A program made the translations under genes and the position numbers. The notes under the pieces are model-generated. The model saw nothing but the letters and a program-made list of their open reading frames with translations, was not told where the DNA came from and made no database searches. From positions 372,001-436,000 of the forward strand of contig NZ_JTAN02000012.1 of NCBI RefSeq assembly GCF_000949135.2: a stretch of 64,000 bases of DNA. The letters run 5' to 3'. This document shows, piece by piece, positions 36,061 to 45,094 of the stretch; the stretch's first letter is position 1, and every line of letters begins with the position of its first letter. The stretch is from Burkholderia sp. USMB20 (GTDB taxonomy: Bacteria; Pseudomonadota; Gammaproteobacteria; Burkholderiales; Burkholderiaceae).

Positions 36061-38740
36061 TCGATTTCCCCAAGAACTTGACGACGACGTCGTGCGGCAC
36101 GTGGCTCTGCGTGAGCCCGGTCTCGCCTGCCGCGTTGGTGACGCCTTCCGAGATCAGCGTGCCGTTCGAGAACATCTGGTATCGCGTATTCGCGACCGGA
36201 ATGTCGGTGCCGGCCCAGTGCGCGATGAACGCCTGGTCGTAGTTGCCGCTCGAGTTCGGCAGCGTCGGCATGGTTTGCGACAGGTGCGTGGGGCCGTTGA
36301 ACAGGTGCTGCGCACCCTTGATGTCGATCTTGCCGGGCGCGTGCACCTCGATGTTGCCGTCCGCGATGCGGATGTAGGCGCCGCCGGAAGTCAGCAGGAT
36401 TTCCTTCGCTGCCGCGCCTTCGATCGACTGCGTGGCCGCCACCAGTTTCAGCGCCTTCTGCGCGGTCAGTTCGATGTTGTCCGCCTGCGCCTGGATTTCC
36501 ACCTTGCCCTTGCCGGCGAACAGCTTCATGCCTGCGTTCTGCGCGAACAGGCTGATCCGGTCGAGGACGCTCGCGATCAGCGACTTGCCGGCCGCGACGT
36601 GCGTGCTTTGTCCGCTGACGAGGTTGACGTGCCGGTCCGCGGCGAACTGCACGGACTGCTGCGTCGACAGCGCGATGCCGGCCGGGCTGCCGAACAGCAT
36701 CACGGGCTCCGTGAACGCGTTGGCCGTGCCGGTGCCGCCGCCGGCGGTCCTGCCGCCCGCGGTGCTGCCGCTCACGCTGTTTTGCGTCGCATCGCTGAAC
36801 TGCTTCAGCGCCGTGTGGCCGGGGTCGAGCGACTCCCCCTGATGCTGCGCGCTGACCTCCGACATCGTTTCCATCAGGCCTTCCGCGCGGACGAGCTGCT
36901 GTTGCGTTTCCTTCACGTCGAGCGGCTGGCTTGCCGGCTGCTTCGGGTGCGTCGTGACGTACAGCCCGCGGCTCGCGCGCACCGCGCCGTATGCATCCGA
37001 GCGCAGGTCGAAGCCGCTGCCGAGATAGCCGCCGCGATCGTTGCCCGTGTGGTCGATCAGGTAGCCCAGGTGCAGGTGCGTGTTGGCCTGGCTGCTGTAC
37101 AGGTGTACGCGGTTCTGCGACGTCGCGTCGTCGAGCACCAGCTGGTTGTAGCCGGCACCCGCATATTCCTTCGACCGGTAACCGGACAGGATGCCGTTGC
37201 TGTGCCATTGCGGGCTCGTCGCACCGTTGTAGACCTTGCCGACGATGATCGGACGATCGCAGTCGCCGCCGAGGAAGTCGACCAGCACTTCCTCGCCGCT
37301 GCGATGCGGATGAACGGCACCATAGCCGTTTCCGGAATCCGACGCCGTGGCACGCAGCCAGCACGACGCCTTCTCGTCGCCGTCGTTCAGGCGGTCCCAA
37401 TGGAATCGAACCTTGACCCGGTTGAGCGCGTCGGTGTGGACTTCTTCGCCCTGCGGTGCGACGACGATCGCGGATTGCAGGTGCATCGGTGGTTTCGCGT
37501 GCTCGAACGGGCTGCGGAACGGCACCGTCGTGCGCTGCGCCTCGATGTTGACCTGGAAAATACCCTCGCTGCCGTCCGGATGCCGGACGTACGACAGGTC
37601 CGCGACGTCGGCCCGCACGAGCGCGCCGATGTCGGCCTGCAGGCTGTGCGGGAACGCGGCCTGTCGGTCGGCGACGGGCAGGTTGTTGGCGATCAGCCAG
37701 GCCGTCTCGATCACCGCGAAGCGGCACTGGCCCGCGTCGTCCTTGTCGTGTTCGGGGTGATCGGCGAGCTCGAACGTGCGTCCCGCATCCATGCGCCGGA
37801 CGCCGCCGATGCCGTGAAAACGCTTCGCAAGCGACTCCTGCTGCTCCATCCAGAGCTTCGACAGATGGTCGCCGCGAGACTGTTCGGGGTACGTGTAGGC
37901 GCCGGTGTATTCGTAGACTTCGAGCTGCTGCGGCAGGTCGCCCTGGTTCGCGATCGTCGGCAGATGAGTCGCCTTCGGATTCGATGCGGTAGGCGGCTGC
38001 TTGTAGTCGAACGTGCGCGTCGTACGCTCGACGCTGCGCAGCGTGCGCGTGCCGGAGAACTGGACGAGCGTGTCGGCCTCGTCGCGTGCGCCGGCGTGAT
38101 GAAAGCGCACGGTCGGCGGCGACAGCGCGGGCAGCGCGTCGATCCGGTCGACGACGACGAGCGTGTGCGACTTGCCGTCTTGCGCCTGCTCCCAGAAACC
38201 GTACAGGCCTTCCGATTCCAGCAGGCGGTGCACGAAGTTCCAGTCGTCCTCGTATTGCATGCAGAACGAGCGGGACGGCAGCGGCTGGTAGAGCCTGAAG
38301 TCGAAGCAGCCCCTGGCTTGCGGGTGCTGGTTCAGGACGTCGGCGATGATCTCGTCGGCGGCTTTGTCCTGCCAGATGCGCTGGTCGCGGCGGAACTTCA
38401 GGAAGTGCAGGAACGACGCGAAGACGATCTGGTAGTGCGTGAGGCCGCTGTCCGACCCGAGCCGGCGGGCAGCGTGCACGTACCCGTGGTGTGGCGCGTA
38501 CGACTTGTCGGCCTGCTGGATCCGCAGCGTGACGGGCTGCGCGATCAGCTTCTTGAGCTCGATGTCGTCGGACACCGACACGGCGTCGACGGTGAACTCG
38601 AAATGACGCCCGAGCCGGGAGCGTCCCTTGACGCGATGGGGCAGCAGGACGTCAGGGCCGAGCGGCGTCTCTAGCTGGACGAGTCGTTCGTCCTGGATCG
38701 GCCCGGCCAGCCGCGCGTTTCTCAATGCTTGCGAATTCAT
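36053..38740 (-). CDS. vgrG: Type VI secretion spike protein VgrG with TTR-like tail
   Basis: 895 residues. Order: gp27/gp44-like N-terminal region (about 20-450, with HYQIVFASFLHFLKFRRDQRIWQ), gp5 OB fold, a DUF2345 beta-helix needle region (about 560-810, with repeated short strands such as KVEIQAQADNIELTA) and a C-terminal extension after about 830 (YDQAFIAHW to VVVKFLGK) that looks like a transthyretin-like domain, known in other VgrGs to bind cargo effectors. Start at the ATG at 38740; a GTG three bases upstream is possible. Heads the vgrG-effector-BNR unit, but no core T6SS genes are nearby, so it is an accessory spike cluster. Confidence 0.95.
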   Translation of the reverse strand: MNSQALRNARLAGPIQDERLVQLETPLGPDVLLPHRVKGRSRLGRHFEFTVDAVSVSDDIELKKLIAQPVTLRIQQADKSYAPHHGYVHAARRLGSDSGLTHYQIVFASFLHFLKFRRDQRIWQDKAADEIIADVLNQHPQARGCFDFRLYQPLPSRSFCMQYEDDWNFVHRLLESEGLYGFWEQAQDGKSHTLVVVDRIDALPALSPPTVRFHHAGARDEADTLVQFSGTRTLRSVERTTRTFDYKQPPTASNPKATHLPTIANQGDLPQQLEVYEYTGAYTYPEQSRGDHLSKLWMEQQESLAKRFHGIGGVRRMDAGRTFELADHPEHDKDDAGQCRFAVIETAWLIANNLPVADRQAAFPHSLQADIGALVRADVADLSYVRHPDGSEGIFQVNIEAQRTTVPFRSPFEHAKPPMHLQSAIVVAPQGEEVHTDALNRVKVRFHWDRLNDGDEKASCWLRATASDSGNGYGAVHPHRSGEEVLVDFLGGDCDRPIIVGKVYNGATSPQWHSNGILSGYRSKEYAGAGYNQLVLDDATSQNRVHLYSSQANTHLHLGYLIDHTGNDRGGYLGSGFDLRSDAYGAVRASRGLYVTTHPKQPASQPLDVKETQQQLVRAEGLMETMSEVSAQHQGESLDPGHTALKQFSDATQNSVSGSTAGGRTAGGGTGTANAFTEPVMLFGSPAGIALSTQQSVQFAADRHVNLVSGQSTHVAAGKSLIASVLDRISLFAQNAGMKLFAGKGKVEIQAQADNIELTAQKALKLVAATQSIEGAAAKEILLTSGGAYIRIADGNIEVHAPGKIDIKGAQHLFNGPTHLSQTMPTLPNSSGNYDQAFIAHWAGTDIPVANTRYQMFSNGTLISEGVTNAAGETGLTQSHVPHDVVVKFLGKSNG

Positions 38741-38955
38741 CACCCGTGCTCGCTTTTTTTGTGCTGGGTCGCACGCTCTCCCGTGCGGAATCCGCCAATT
38801 GTATGAGATAAACGCCAGCTATCTCGAATTTGCCTTTCAACGACATTTCAAATGCGGTCGGCGCGTCGGCCTGACGGGGCAGGGTGCGCACGTCATCCGG
38901 TCGGGCAATGATCGGGCGTGGGTGGTTCAGGCCGGATCGACCAGGCCCGGGCCGC

Positions 38956-39444
38956 TCAGCCCGCGACATCCTCCGCCTTCCAGTCCCCCGACTTCCCGCC
39001 GCGCTTTTCCCGCACGCTCACCTCGGTGATCACCATCCCGCGATCCACCGCCTTGCACATGTCGTACACGGTGAGCAACCCGACCTGCACGGCCGTCAGC
39101 GCTTCCATCTCGACGCCGGTCCGCCCGAACGTCTCGACCTGCGCGACGCAGTGCACGCCCGGCAGCGCATCGTCGAGTTCGAAGTCGACGGCCACGCGCG
39201 TCAGCGCGAGCGGGTGACACAGCGGAATGAGGTCGGCGGTGCGCTTCGCGCCCTGGATCGCGGCGATGCGCGCAACGCCGAGCACGTCGCCTTTCTTCGC
39301 CTTGCCGTCGCGGATCAGCGCGAAGGTCGCCGGCAGCATCCGGATCGTGCCGCGCGCGATCGCGATGCGTTGCGTTTCCTGCTTGCCGCCGACGTCGACC
39401 ATGTGTGCGTGGCCGGCAGCGTCGAAATGGGTCAGTCCTGACAT
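38956..39444 (-). CDS. moaC: Cyclic pyranopterin monophosphate synthase MoaC
   Basis: 162 residues, the family's usual length. With MoaA it turns GTP into cyclic pyranopterin monophosphate, the first intermediate of molybdenum cofactor synthesis. Family motifs are visible: [18 protein letters not shown] near the start, [12 protein letters not shown] in the middle and [25 protein letters not shown] towards the end, with the conserved active-site Lys/Asp region following. Start at the ATG at 39444. Divergent from the M48 protease gene. Confidence 0.95.
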   Translation of the reverse strand: MSGLTHFDAAGHAHMVDVGGKQETQRIAIARGTIRMLPATFALIRDGKAKKGDVLGVARIAAIQGAKRTADLIPLCHPLALTRVAVDFELDDALPGVHCVAQVETFGRTGVEMEALTAVQVGLLTVYDMCKAVDRGMVITEVSVREKRGGKSGDWKAEDVAG

Positions 39445-39717
39445 GTCTTGCTCCAGTGGAACGGCGTGCGTGCGCGAGCACGTCACCCGATCCTGCTTCG
39501 TGACCGGCCGGGGCGCCGAATCCCACTCTGCACCCCGATCCGATCCAACGTTTCAACGGGCGCCTATCATAGCAGTGGCATACGCAGCACCGGGCGCGCA
39601 GATGGCGCGCTTGCCGCACGGGACAGTTGCGATGTCGCCGGTACAATGACCCGAATATTCAGACCACACGCCGCAATGCGCGCCCGGCGCGCGAGGCGGC
39701 GTCGCTTTCATCCTGCC

Positions 39718-41409
39718 ATGCGTGTCAAACAGTTGCTTGCCGTGTTGCTGTCGGCGGCGCTCGTGCTGCCGCCGAGCGGCCATGCACAGCGCACCTCCGC
39801 GCAGCCGCTCGAGCCGGCGACCGGCGCCTCGCCGTCGATCTCCACGGTGCCGTCGGGCATCGCGACCGGCGTGTTCGGCACCTACGGCGGCGCGGAAAGC
39901 CGGTTTGCCGGCGCCGACGGCGCGTCCGCGCCCGGCGCGAGCCTGCGCGCGCCGCTGCGCACGCTGGAGCTGCCCGACCTCGGCGACGGCTCCGGCGGTT
40001 CGCTCACGCCGCAGGCCGAACGCCGTCTCGGCGAGCGCGTGATGCGCGAGGTGCGGCGCGATCCGGACTATCTCGACGACTGGCTCGCACGCGATTACCT
40101 GAACGCGATCGCGAAGCGGCTCGCGGCGGCTGCGGCGGCGCGCTACATCGGCGGCTACATGCCGGACTTCGAACTGTTCCCGGTGCGCGATCCGCAGATC
40201 AACGCGTTCTCGATGCCGGGCGGCTTCATCGGCATCAACAGCGGGCTGGTCGTCACGACGCAGACGGAATCCGAACTCGCATCGGTGGTCGGCCACGAGA
40301 TGGGCCACGTGCTGCAGCGGCACATCGCGCGGATGATCGGCGCGAACGAGAAGACCGGCTACACCGCGCTCGCGACGATGCTGCTCGGCGTGCTGGCAGG
40401 CGTGCTCGCGCGCAGCGGCGATCTCGGCAGCGCGATCGCGATGGGCGGGCAGGCCTATGCGGTCGACAACCAGCTGCGCTTCTCGCGGTCGGCCGAGCGC
40501 GAAGCCGACCGCGTCGGATTCCAGCTGCTCGCCGGTGCCGGCTACGACCCGTACGGGATGCCGGGCTTCTTCGAACGGCTCGAGCGCACGTCGATGGGCG
40601 ACGCGGGCGTGCCGGCCTATGCGCGCACGCACCCGCTGACGGGCGAGCGGATCGCCGACATGGAGGATCGCGCACGCCGCGCGCCGTATCGGCAGCCGCG
40701 CCAGTCGGCCGAATATGGCTTCGTGCGCGCGCGGTTGCGCATTCTGCAGAACCGCGCGCCGAACGACATCGCGGCCGAGGCGCGCCGGATGCAGCTCGAG
40801 CTCGACGATCGGACGGCACCGAACGTCGCGGCGAACGCGTACGGGATCGCGCTCGCGAACACGCTGCTCGGCCAGTACGATGCGGCCGACAAGGCGCTCG
40901 CGTCGGCGCGCGCCGCGTTCGACGCGCGCGAGCGGCGCGCGGACGATCCGGCGACGAGTTCGCCGAGCCTCGACGTGCTTGCGGCCGACATCGCCCGCCG
41001 CGCGGGACGGACCGACGACGCGGTGCGGCTCGCGCGCTCGCGCAGCGGCGCTGGCCGGCGTCGCATGCGGCGATCTCGCGCACCTGCAGGCGCTGATCGC
41101 CGCGCGCCGCTTCGCCGACGCGCAGGCGCTCGCGCGCACCCAGACGCGGGCGGACCCCGAGCAGCCGGACTGGTGGGATTACCTCGCGAAGGCGAGCGAC
41201 GGCCGTGGCGACGTGCTCGCGCGCGCCGCGCGCTCGCGGAGAAGCTGGCGCTCGACGGCGCGTGGCCGTCGGCGATTCGCCAGCTGAAGGAGGCGCGCGA
41301 CGCGAAGGACGTGTCGTTCTACGACCAGTCGATCATCGGCGCGCGGCTGCTGGAATTCGAGGCGCGCTACAAGGAAGAGCGCGAGGACGAGAAGAACGGC
41401 CGCGGATGA
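39718..41409 (+). CDS. M48 family metalloprotease with TPRs (BepA-like), two frameshifts
   Basis: 563 codons from the ATG at 39718. A signal peptide (to GHAQ) leads into an M48 peptidase with zinc motif H193-E194-x-x-H197 and the EREAD motif at 260-264, followed by TPR-like helices, the layout of periplasmic BepA/YfgC, which edits outer-membrane proteins. Between about 41042 and 41225 the frame shows an Arg/Ala-rich run, while the +1 frame gives a normal helix sequence (VACGDLAHLQALIAARRF, DWWDYLAKASDG). The original frame returns to sense at LAEKLALDGAW. Two compensating indels are the likely cause, mutation or sequencing error. Confidence 0.85.
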   Translation: MRVKQLLAVLLSAALVLPPSGHAQRTSAQPLEPATGASPSISTVPSGIATGVFGTYGGAESRFAGADGASAPGASLRAPLRTLELPDLGDGSGGSLTPQAERRLGERVMREVRRDPDYLDDWLARDYLNAIAKRLAAAAAARYIGGYMPDFELFPVRDPQINAFSMPGGFIGINSGLVVTTQTESELASVVGHEMGHVLQRHIARMIGANEKTGYTALATMLLGVLAGVLARSGDLGSAIAMGGQAYAVDNQLRFSRSAEREADRVGFQLLAGAGYDPYGMPGFFERLERTSMGDAGVPAYARTHPLTGERIADMEDRARRAPYRQPRQSAEYGFVRARLRILQNRAPNDIAAEARRMQLELDDRTAPNVAANAYGIALANTLLGQYDAADKALASARAAFDARERRADDPATSSPSLDVLAADIARRAGRTDDAVRLARSRSGAGRRRMRRSRAPAGADRRAPLRRRAGARAHPDAGGPRAAGLVGLPREGERRPWRRARARRALAEKLALDGAWPSAIRQLKEARDAKDVSFYDQSIIGARLLEFEARYKEEREDEKNGRG

Positions 41410-41439
41410 CGGCCGTCAGGCGGGCAGGGCGGTTGCGCT

Positions 41440-42045
41440 TCAGCTTCCGGTGCTGCCGCCGTTCGGCGCGCCCGACGTATCGTGCGCCCGCTGCGCGGGA
41501 CTCGCGACGAAGCCGAACGTCGCCGGCACGTCGGCACGGGCGAGACTGCCGAGCGGCAGCGTGCGCCCGTCGCGCCAGCGCAGCACGGGCGGCGTCGCGT
41601 CGAAGTCCGCGTGATCGGCGAACAGGCCGAGGTCGTGGTCGTGCAACGCCGCGATGCGCGGCGGCGTGCCGGGCGCGCGCAACAGCACGCCGCCCGCATC
41701 GTCGAGCCATGCGGCGTCCGGCTCGAACGGCGCGCCGGTCTGGTCGGCCAGCGTGAGCTGCCCGTCGCGCTCGGCCAGGCGCACGACCCACGGCGTATAG
41801 GCGAGCTCGACGTACACGCGTTGCGGCCCGTTCTGGAAGAACCACTGGCCGTGCGCATCGCATTCGTAGTTGCGCCCGATGAACGCGTTCAGCGCCGCAT
41901 GCCGGACCGGCGAGCCGAGCTCGCCGGCGGCCTGCGCGGCGTCGTCGCGCAGCCGCCATTCGCCGCGCCGGTCGAGCAGCAGCCAGCCGGTGCAGTGCGG
42001 CACGTTCGGCCACTTGGCGAGGGCCTGCCTGACGATGTCATCCAT
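41440..42045 (-). CDS. Conserved hypothetical protein beside YheT-like hydrolase
   Basis: 201 residues, soluble, no signal. Opens MDDIVRQALAKWPNVPHCTGWLLLDRRGEW and contains FIGRNYECDAHGQWFFQNGPQRVYV, segments I recall as conserved in beta-proteobacterial proteins of unknown function encoded next to YheT-type hydrolases. Its start overlaps the stop of the hydrolase gene by eight bases, so the two are translated together and probably act together. Confidence 0.7.
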   Translation of the reverse strand: MDDIVRQALAKWPNVPHCTGWLLLDRRGEWRLRDDAAQAAGELGSPVRHAALNAFIGRNYECDAHGQWFFQNGPQRVYVELAYTPWVVRLAERDGQLTLADQTGAPFEPDAAWLDDAGGVLLRAPGTPPRIAALHDHDLGLFADHADFDATPPVLRWRDGRTLPLGSLARADVPATFGFVASPAQRAHDTSGAPNGGSTGS

Positions 42046-43075
42046 GGTCGACGAATTTCGAGCAATAGCCGAACACCCGCGCCGACAGCCAGTCGAGGCG
42101 GCCGGGGAACGGCCCGGTCATGAATCCCGCATGGCCGCCGTCCGCCGGCTGGTCGAGCTCGACGGCCGGCGACACGTCGGCGGCGCTCGGCAGCGCGGAT
42201 TCGGGCAGGAACGGATCGTTGCGGGCGTTGAGGATCAAGGTGGGCACGTCGATCGCGGGCAGCAGCGGGCGCGTCGTGGCCTGGGTCCAGTAGTCGTCGG
42301 CGTCGGCGAAGCCGTGCAGCGGTGCGGTCACGACTTCGTCGAAGTCGCGCATCGTCACGGCCCGCAGCATCGCGTCGCGGTCGAACAGCCCCGGATACTG
42401 GTCGAGCTTCGCGAGCGCCTTGCGTTTCAGCGTCTTCAGGAAGCTGCGCGTATAGACCATCGCGAAGCCCTGCGACAGCGCGCGGCCGCCCGCGTGCACG
42501 TCGATCGGCGTCGAGATCGCGGCGGCCGCGTGCACGATCGACGTGTCGCTGCGGTGCTCGCCGAGCCAGCGCAGCAGCACGTTGCCGCCGAGCGACACGC
42601 CGGCCGCGACGATCGGCCCGCGATGCCGCGCGGCGAGCCGGCGCAGGATCCAGTCGACCTCGGCGCTGTCGGCGAGATGGTAGAAGCGCGGCTGCCGGTT
42701 GAGCTCGCCGCTGCAGCTGCGAAAGTGCGGGACGACCGCGTGCCAGCCCTTCGCGCGCGCGGCGGCCATCATTGCCAGCGCGTAGTGCGAGCCGGAACTG
42801 CCTTCGAGGCCGTGGAACAGCACGAACAGCGGCGCGTCGGGCGGCGGCGCGGCACTGTCGAGATGCGCGACCCAGTCGAGATCGATGAAGTCGTGGTCGG
42901 GGGTTTCCCATCGCTCGCGTCGGTACGCGACCGCCGGACGCCGTGCGAACAGCGCGGGCACGATGGTTTGGGCATGGCTGTTCGGCAGCCAGCGCGGTGC
43001 GCGATAGCGCAGTGAATCGTCGTCGGGGGCCGGGGCCCCGGTCAGCGGCGAGGTGGGCGGAGAAGCCGTACTCAT
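42038..43075 (-). CDS. Alpha/beta hydrolase, YheT/EMB8 family
   Basis: 345 residues. The N-terminus (RAPRWLPNSHAQTIVPAL) is characteristic of YheT-like hydrolases. The oxyanion segment LFHGLEGSSGSHYA, the nucleophile elbow GVSLGG with S161, an acid in NARNDPFLP and the terminal histidine in GGHAGF complete a catalytic triad. Related proteins are carboxylesterases of unknown natural substrate. Overlaps the downstream 201-residue gene by eight bases; the upstream SnoaL-like gene is on the same strand 33 bases away, so all three may form one operon. Confidence 0.88.
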   Translation of the reverse strand: MSTASPPTSPLTGAPAPDDDSLRYRAPRWLPNSHAQTIVPALFARRPAVAYRRERWETPDHDFIDLDWVAHLDSAAPPPDAPLFVLFHGLEGSSGSHYALAMMAAARAKGWHAVVPHFRSCSGELNRQPRFYHLADSAEVDWILRRLAARHRGPIVAAGVSLGGNVLLRWLGEHRSDTSIVHAAAAISTPIDVHAGGRALSQGFAMVYTRSFLKTLKRKALAKLDQYPGLFDRDAMLRAVTMRDFDEVVTAPLHGFADADDYWTQATTRPLLPAIDVPTLILNARNDPFLPESALPSAADVSPAVELDQPADGGHAGFMTGPFPGRLDWLSARVFGYCSKFVDHG

Positions 43076-43108
43076 GATCGCCCCGCTAATGCGTTGCTTC
43101 GTTCTTCG

Positions 43109-43555
43109 TCAGTGCAGCGGACCCTGCCCGTGACGGATCTTCGCGGCGAATTGTCCGGCCGCTTGTTCGGGAATCGGGCTCGCGTGAATATGCGCGATGC
43201 GCCACTCGCCGCGTTCGTGAATCATCACGTACGTGGCGAAAACCATGTCGGGTTCGGCCGTCAGGTCGGCCTGCTGATGCGCTTCGGCGATCGTGTAGAC
43301 GACGGTGCCGAGGCTGTCGTATACGCGGATGTCGAGCGGTTCGATCGTCACGGGGCGCGTCGCGAGCCGGTTGGCCAGCCCGCTGCGGATCTGGTCGAGG
43401 CCGTGCAGATGCTCGCCGTCGGCCCAGACGCAGCTGGCGAAGTCCTCGTCGATCCACAACCCCAGCAGCGCGTCGAGATTGGCATCGGCGACGGCCTGGT
43501 AGTAGGCGTTCAGCGTATCGGCAGCGGCTTCGAAAAGGCGGGCAAAACGTGGCAT
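43109..43555 (-). CDS. SnoaL-like / NTF2-fold protein
   Basis: 148 residues with the NTF2-like pattern: a first helix (ADTLNAYYQAVADANLDALLGLW), a hydrophobic pocket strand pair (FASCVWADGEHLHGLDQIR) and closing strands (MVFATYVMIHERGEWRIAHIHASPIP). Such small proteins are enzymes or dimeric binding scaffolds; DUF4440/SnoaL-type members near hydrolases usually lack a known role. Reads in the direction of the hydrolase gene. Confidence 0.75.
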   Translation of the reverse strand: MPRFARLFEAAADTLNAYYQAVADANLDALLGLWIDEDFASCVWADGEHLHGLDQIRSGLANRLATRPVTIEPLDIRVYDSLGTVVYTIAEAHQQADLTAEPDMVFATYVMIHERGEWRIAHIHASPIPEQAAGQFAAKIRHGQGPLH

Positions 43556-43670
43556 CGGGGTTATCTCTCGCGCGCGTCGCGCGCCGTATTCAGCACGGCG
43601 GCCCGGATGGAGCCGCCGTACACCGGTGAATCGGATTGCCCGGCGCGTCGTGCGACGCTGCCGGCCAGGG

Positions 43671-44708
43671 TCAGCGCTGCCCGACGAGCATGCCGCGCAA
43701 ATCGCCGAATACCTGCTCGGGACCGAGTTCGCGCAGGCACTTCAGATGGCCGAGCGGGCACTCGCGTTCGAAGCAGGGACTGCATTCGAGATGCAGCCAT
43801 TGTACCTTCGCCAGGTCAGACAGCGGAGGAGTGTGGCGCGGATCGGTCGATCCGTACAGCGCGACGAGCGGCCGGCGCAACGCGGCCGCGACGTGCATCA
43901 GCCCCGAATCGTTGGTCACGACCGCGTTCGCGCGCGCGATCAGCGCACATGCCTCGGACAGCGACGTCTGCCCGCACAGGTTGCGCACGTTCGGCGCGTG
44001 GTCGGCGATCGCCTGCGCGGCGGCGGCATCCTTCTGCGAGCCGAGCGCGACGATCTGCGTGTACGGGAACGACTGGTGGACGATCGTCGCGAGCGTCGCG
44101 AAATGCTCGGGCGGCCAGCGCTTGGCCGGGCCGTATTCCGCGCCGGGGCAGAACACGACGAGCGGCTTGCGCGTATCGAGATTGAAACGCGCGGACACGC
44201 GCGCCGTCTCGTTCAGGTCGGCGTCGAGGCGCGGCGCGGGCAGCGTCTTCATCGACTCGGGCAGCTTCGCGCCCGGCGCATACGCGAGCGCCGCGTAGTG
44301 GGTCGTCATCGGCGCTCGCTCGGCCGACTTGTCCGGGTTCGCGTGCCGCACGTTCAGCAGGCCGTAGCGGTGCTCGCCCGTGTAGCCGATCCGCAGCGGG
44401 ATGTTCGCGAGCCACGGGATCACCGCGGACTTCAGCGAATTCGGCAGCACGTACGCCGCGTCGTAGCCGACGTCGCGCAGGTCGCTCGCGAGCTGCCAGC
44501 GGCGCAGCAGCTGCAGCTTGCCGTGCGCGAGGTCGGTCGCGTAGACATCGTGGATCTCGGGCATCCGCTCGAGCACGGGCGCGACCCAGGTGGGCGCGAC
44601 GGCATCGATCGCGATGCGGGGATGGAGCTTCTTCAGCAGCGCAAAAAGCGGCTGCGCCATCAATGCGTCACCGATCCAGTTCGGTGCGATAACCAGCGCT
44701 CGACGCAT
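43671..44708 (-). CDS. waaF: ADP-heptose:LPS heptosyltransferase II
   Basis: 345 residues of glycosyltransferase family 9. Adds the second L-glycero-D-manno-heptose to the LPS inner core. Family features: LVIAPNWIGDALMAQPL at the start, FCPGAEYGPAKRWP in the middle, and VTNDSGLMHVAAALRRPLVALYGSTDPRHTPP in the C-terminal donor-binding domain. C-terminal cysteines (CSPCFERECPLGHLKC) are also typical of WaaF. Start at the ATG at 44708. Confidence 0.93.
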   Translation of the reverse strand: MRRALVIAPNWIGDALMAQPLFALLKKLHPRIAIDAVAPTWVAPVLERMPEIHDVYATDLAHGKLQLLRRWQLASDLRDVGYDAAYVLPNSLKSAVIPWLANIPLRIGYTGEHRYGLLNVRHANPDKSAERAPMTTHYAALAYAPGAKLPESMKTLPAPRLDADLNETARVSARFNLDTRKPLVVFCPGAEYGPAKRWPPEHFATLATIVHQSFPYTQIVALGSQKDAAAAQAIADHAPNVRNLCGQTSLSEACALIARANAVVTNDSGLMHVAAALRRPLVALYGSTDPRHTPPLSDLAKVQWLHLECSPCFERECPLGHLKCLRELGPEQVFGDLRGMLVGQR

Positions 44709-44777
44709 CAGGTCGACTTCCGATGTCGTAATGAAGCACGGTGCACAGGCACCGCGTTCGGGTTGTCAGAACAGGAA

Positions 44778-44813
44778 AAGGGCGGCGCGCCGGGATTCCG
44801 GCTGCGCCGCCTT
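44778..44813 (-). terminator. Terminator after ilvE-zinc finger unit
   Basis: Imperfect GC-rich stem (44778-44788 with 44804-44813, extended by an inner CCGG pair) that on the minus strand ends in CCCTTTTCC. It lies downstream of the zinc-finger gene and upstream of waaF, and should end the ilvE transcript. Confidence 0.65.
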
Positions 44814-44849
44814 GCGTGCGGCGGGCCCACGGGCCCGGCCGGCCGGGGC

Positions 44850-45044
44850 TCAGTGGCCCTTGACCACCTCGCCGTCGCGCAGCTTGTAGCGCGTGCCGCA
44901 GTACGGGCAGCGCGCCTCGCCGTGCGACACGTCGATGAACACGCGCGGGTGCGCGCTCCAGCGCGCCATGGCCGGGTTCGGGCAGTAGGCGGGGAGATCC
45001 TTGGCCGTCAGCTCGACCAGCGGCATTTCCTTGATTTCGCTCAT
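44850..45044 (-). CDS. Zinc-finger domain protein (NDUFS6/YacG-like short form)
   Basis: 64 residues. Zinc ligands are apparent as a cysteine near residue 21 (AYCPNP), histidines around residues 32-41 (SAHPRVFIDVSHG) and the CPYCG pair. It matches the small zinc-finger proteins (PF10276-like) found beside ilvE in beta-proteobacteria. Fifty bases after ilvE in the same direction, then a terminator, so the two form one operon. Function unknown. Confidence 0.82.
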   Translation of the reverse strand: MSEIKEMPLVELTAKDLPAYCPNPAMARWSAHPRVFIDVSHGEARCPYCGTRYKLRDGEVVKGH

Positions 45045-45094
45045 GAGACTTTCTCTTATCACTCTTTTGTGGGGCGGTCGGTGGCGCAGCGCAC

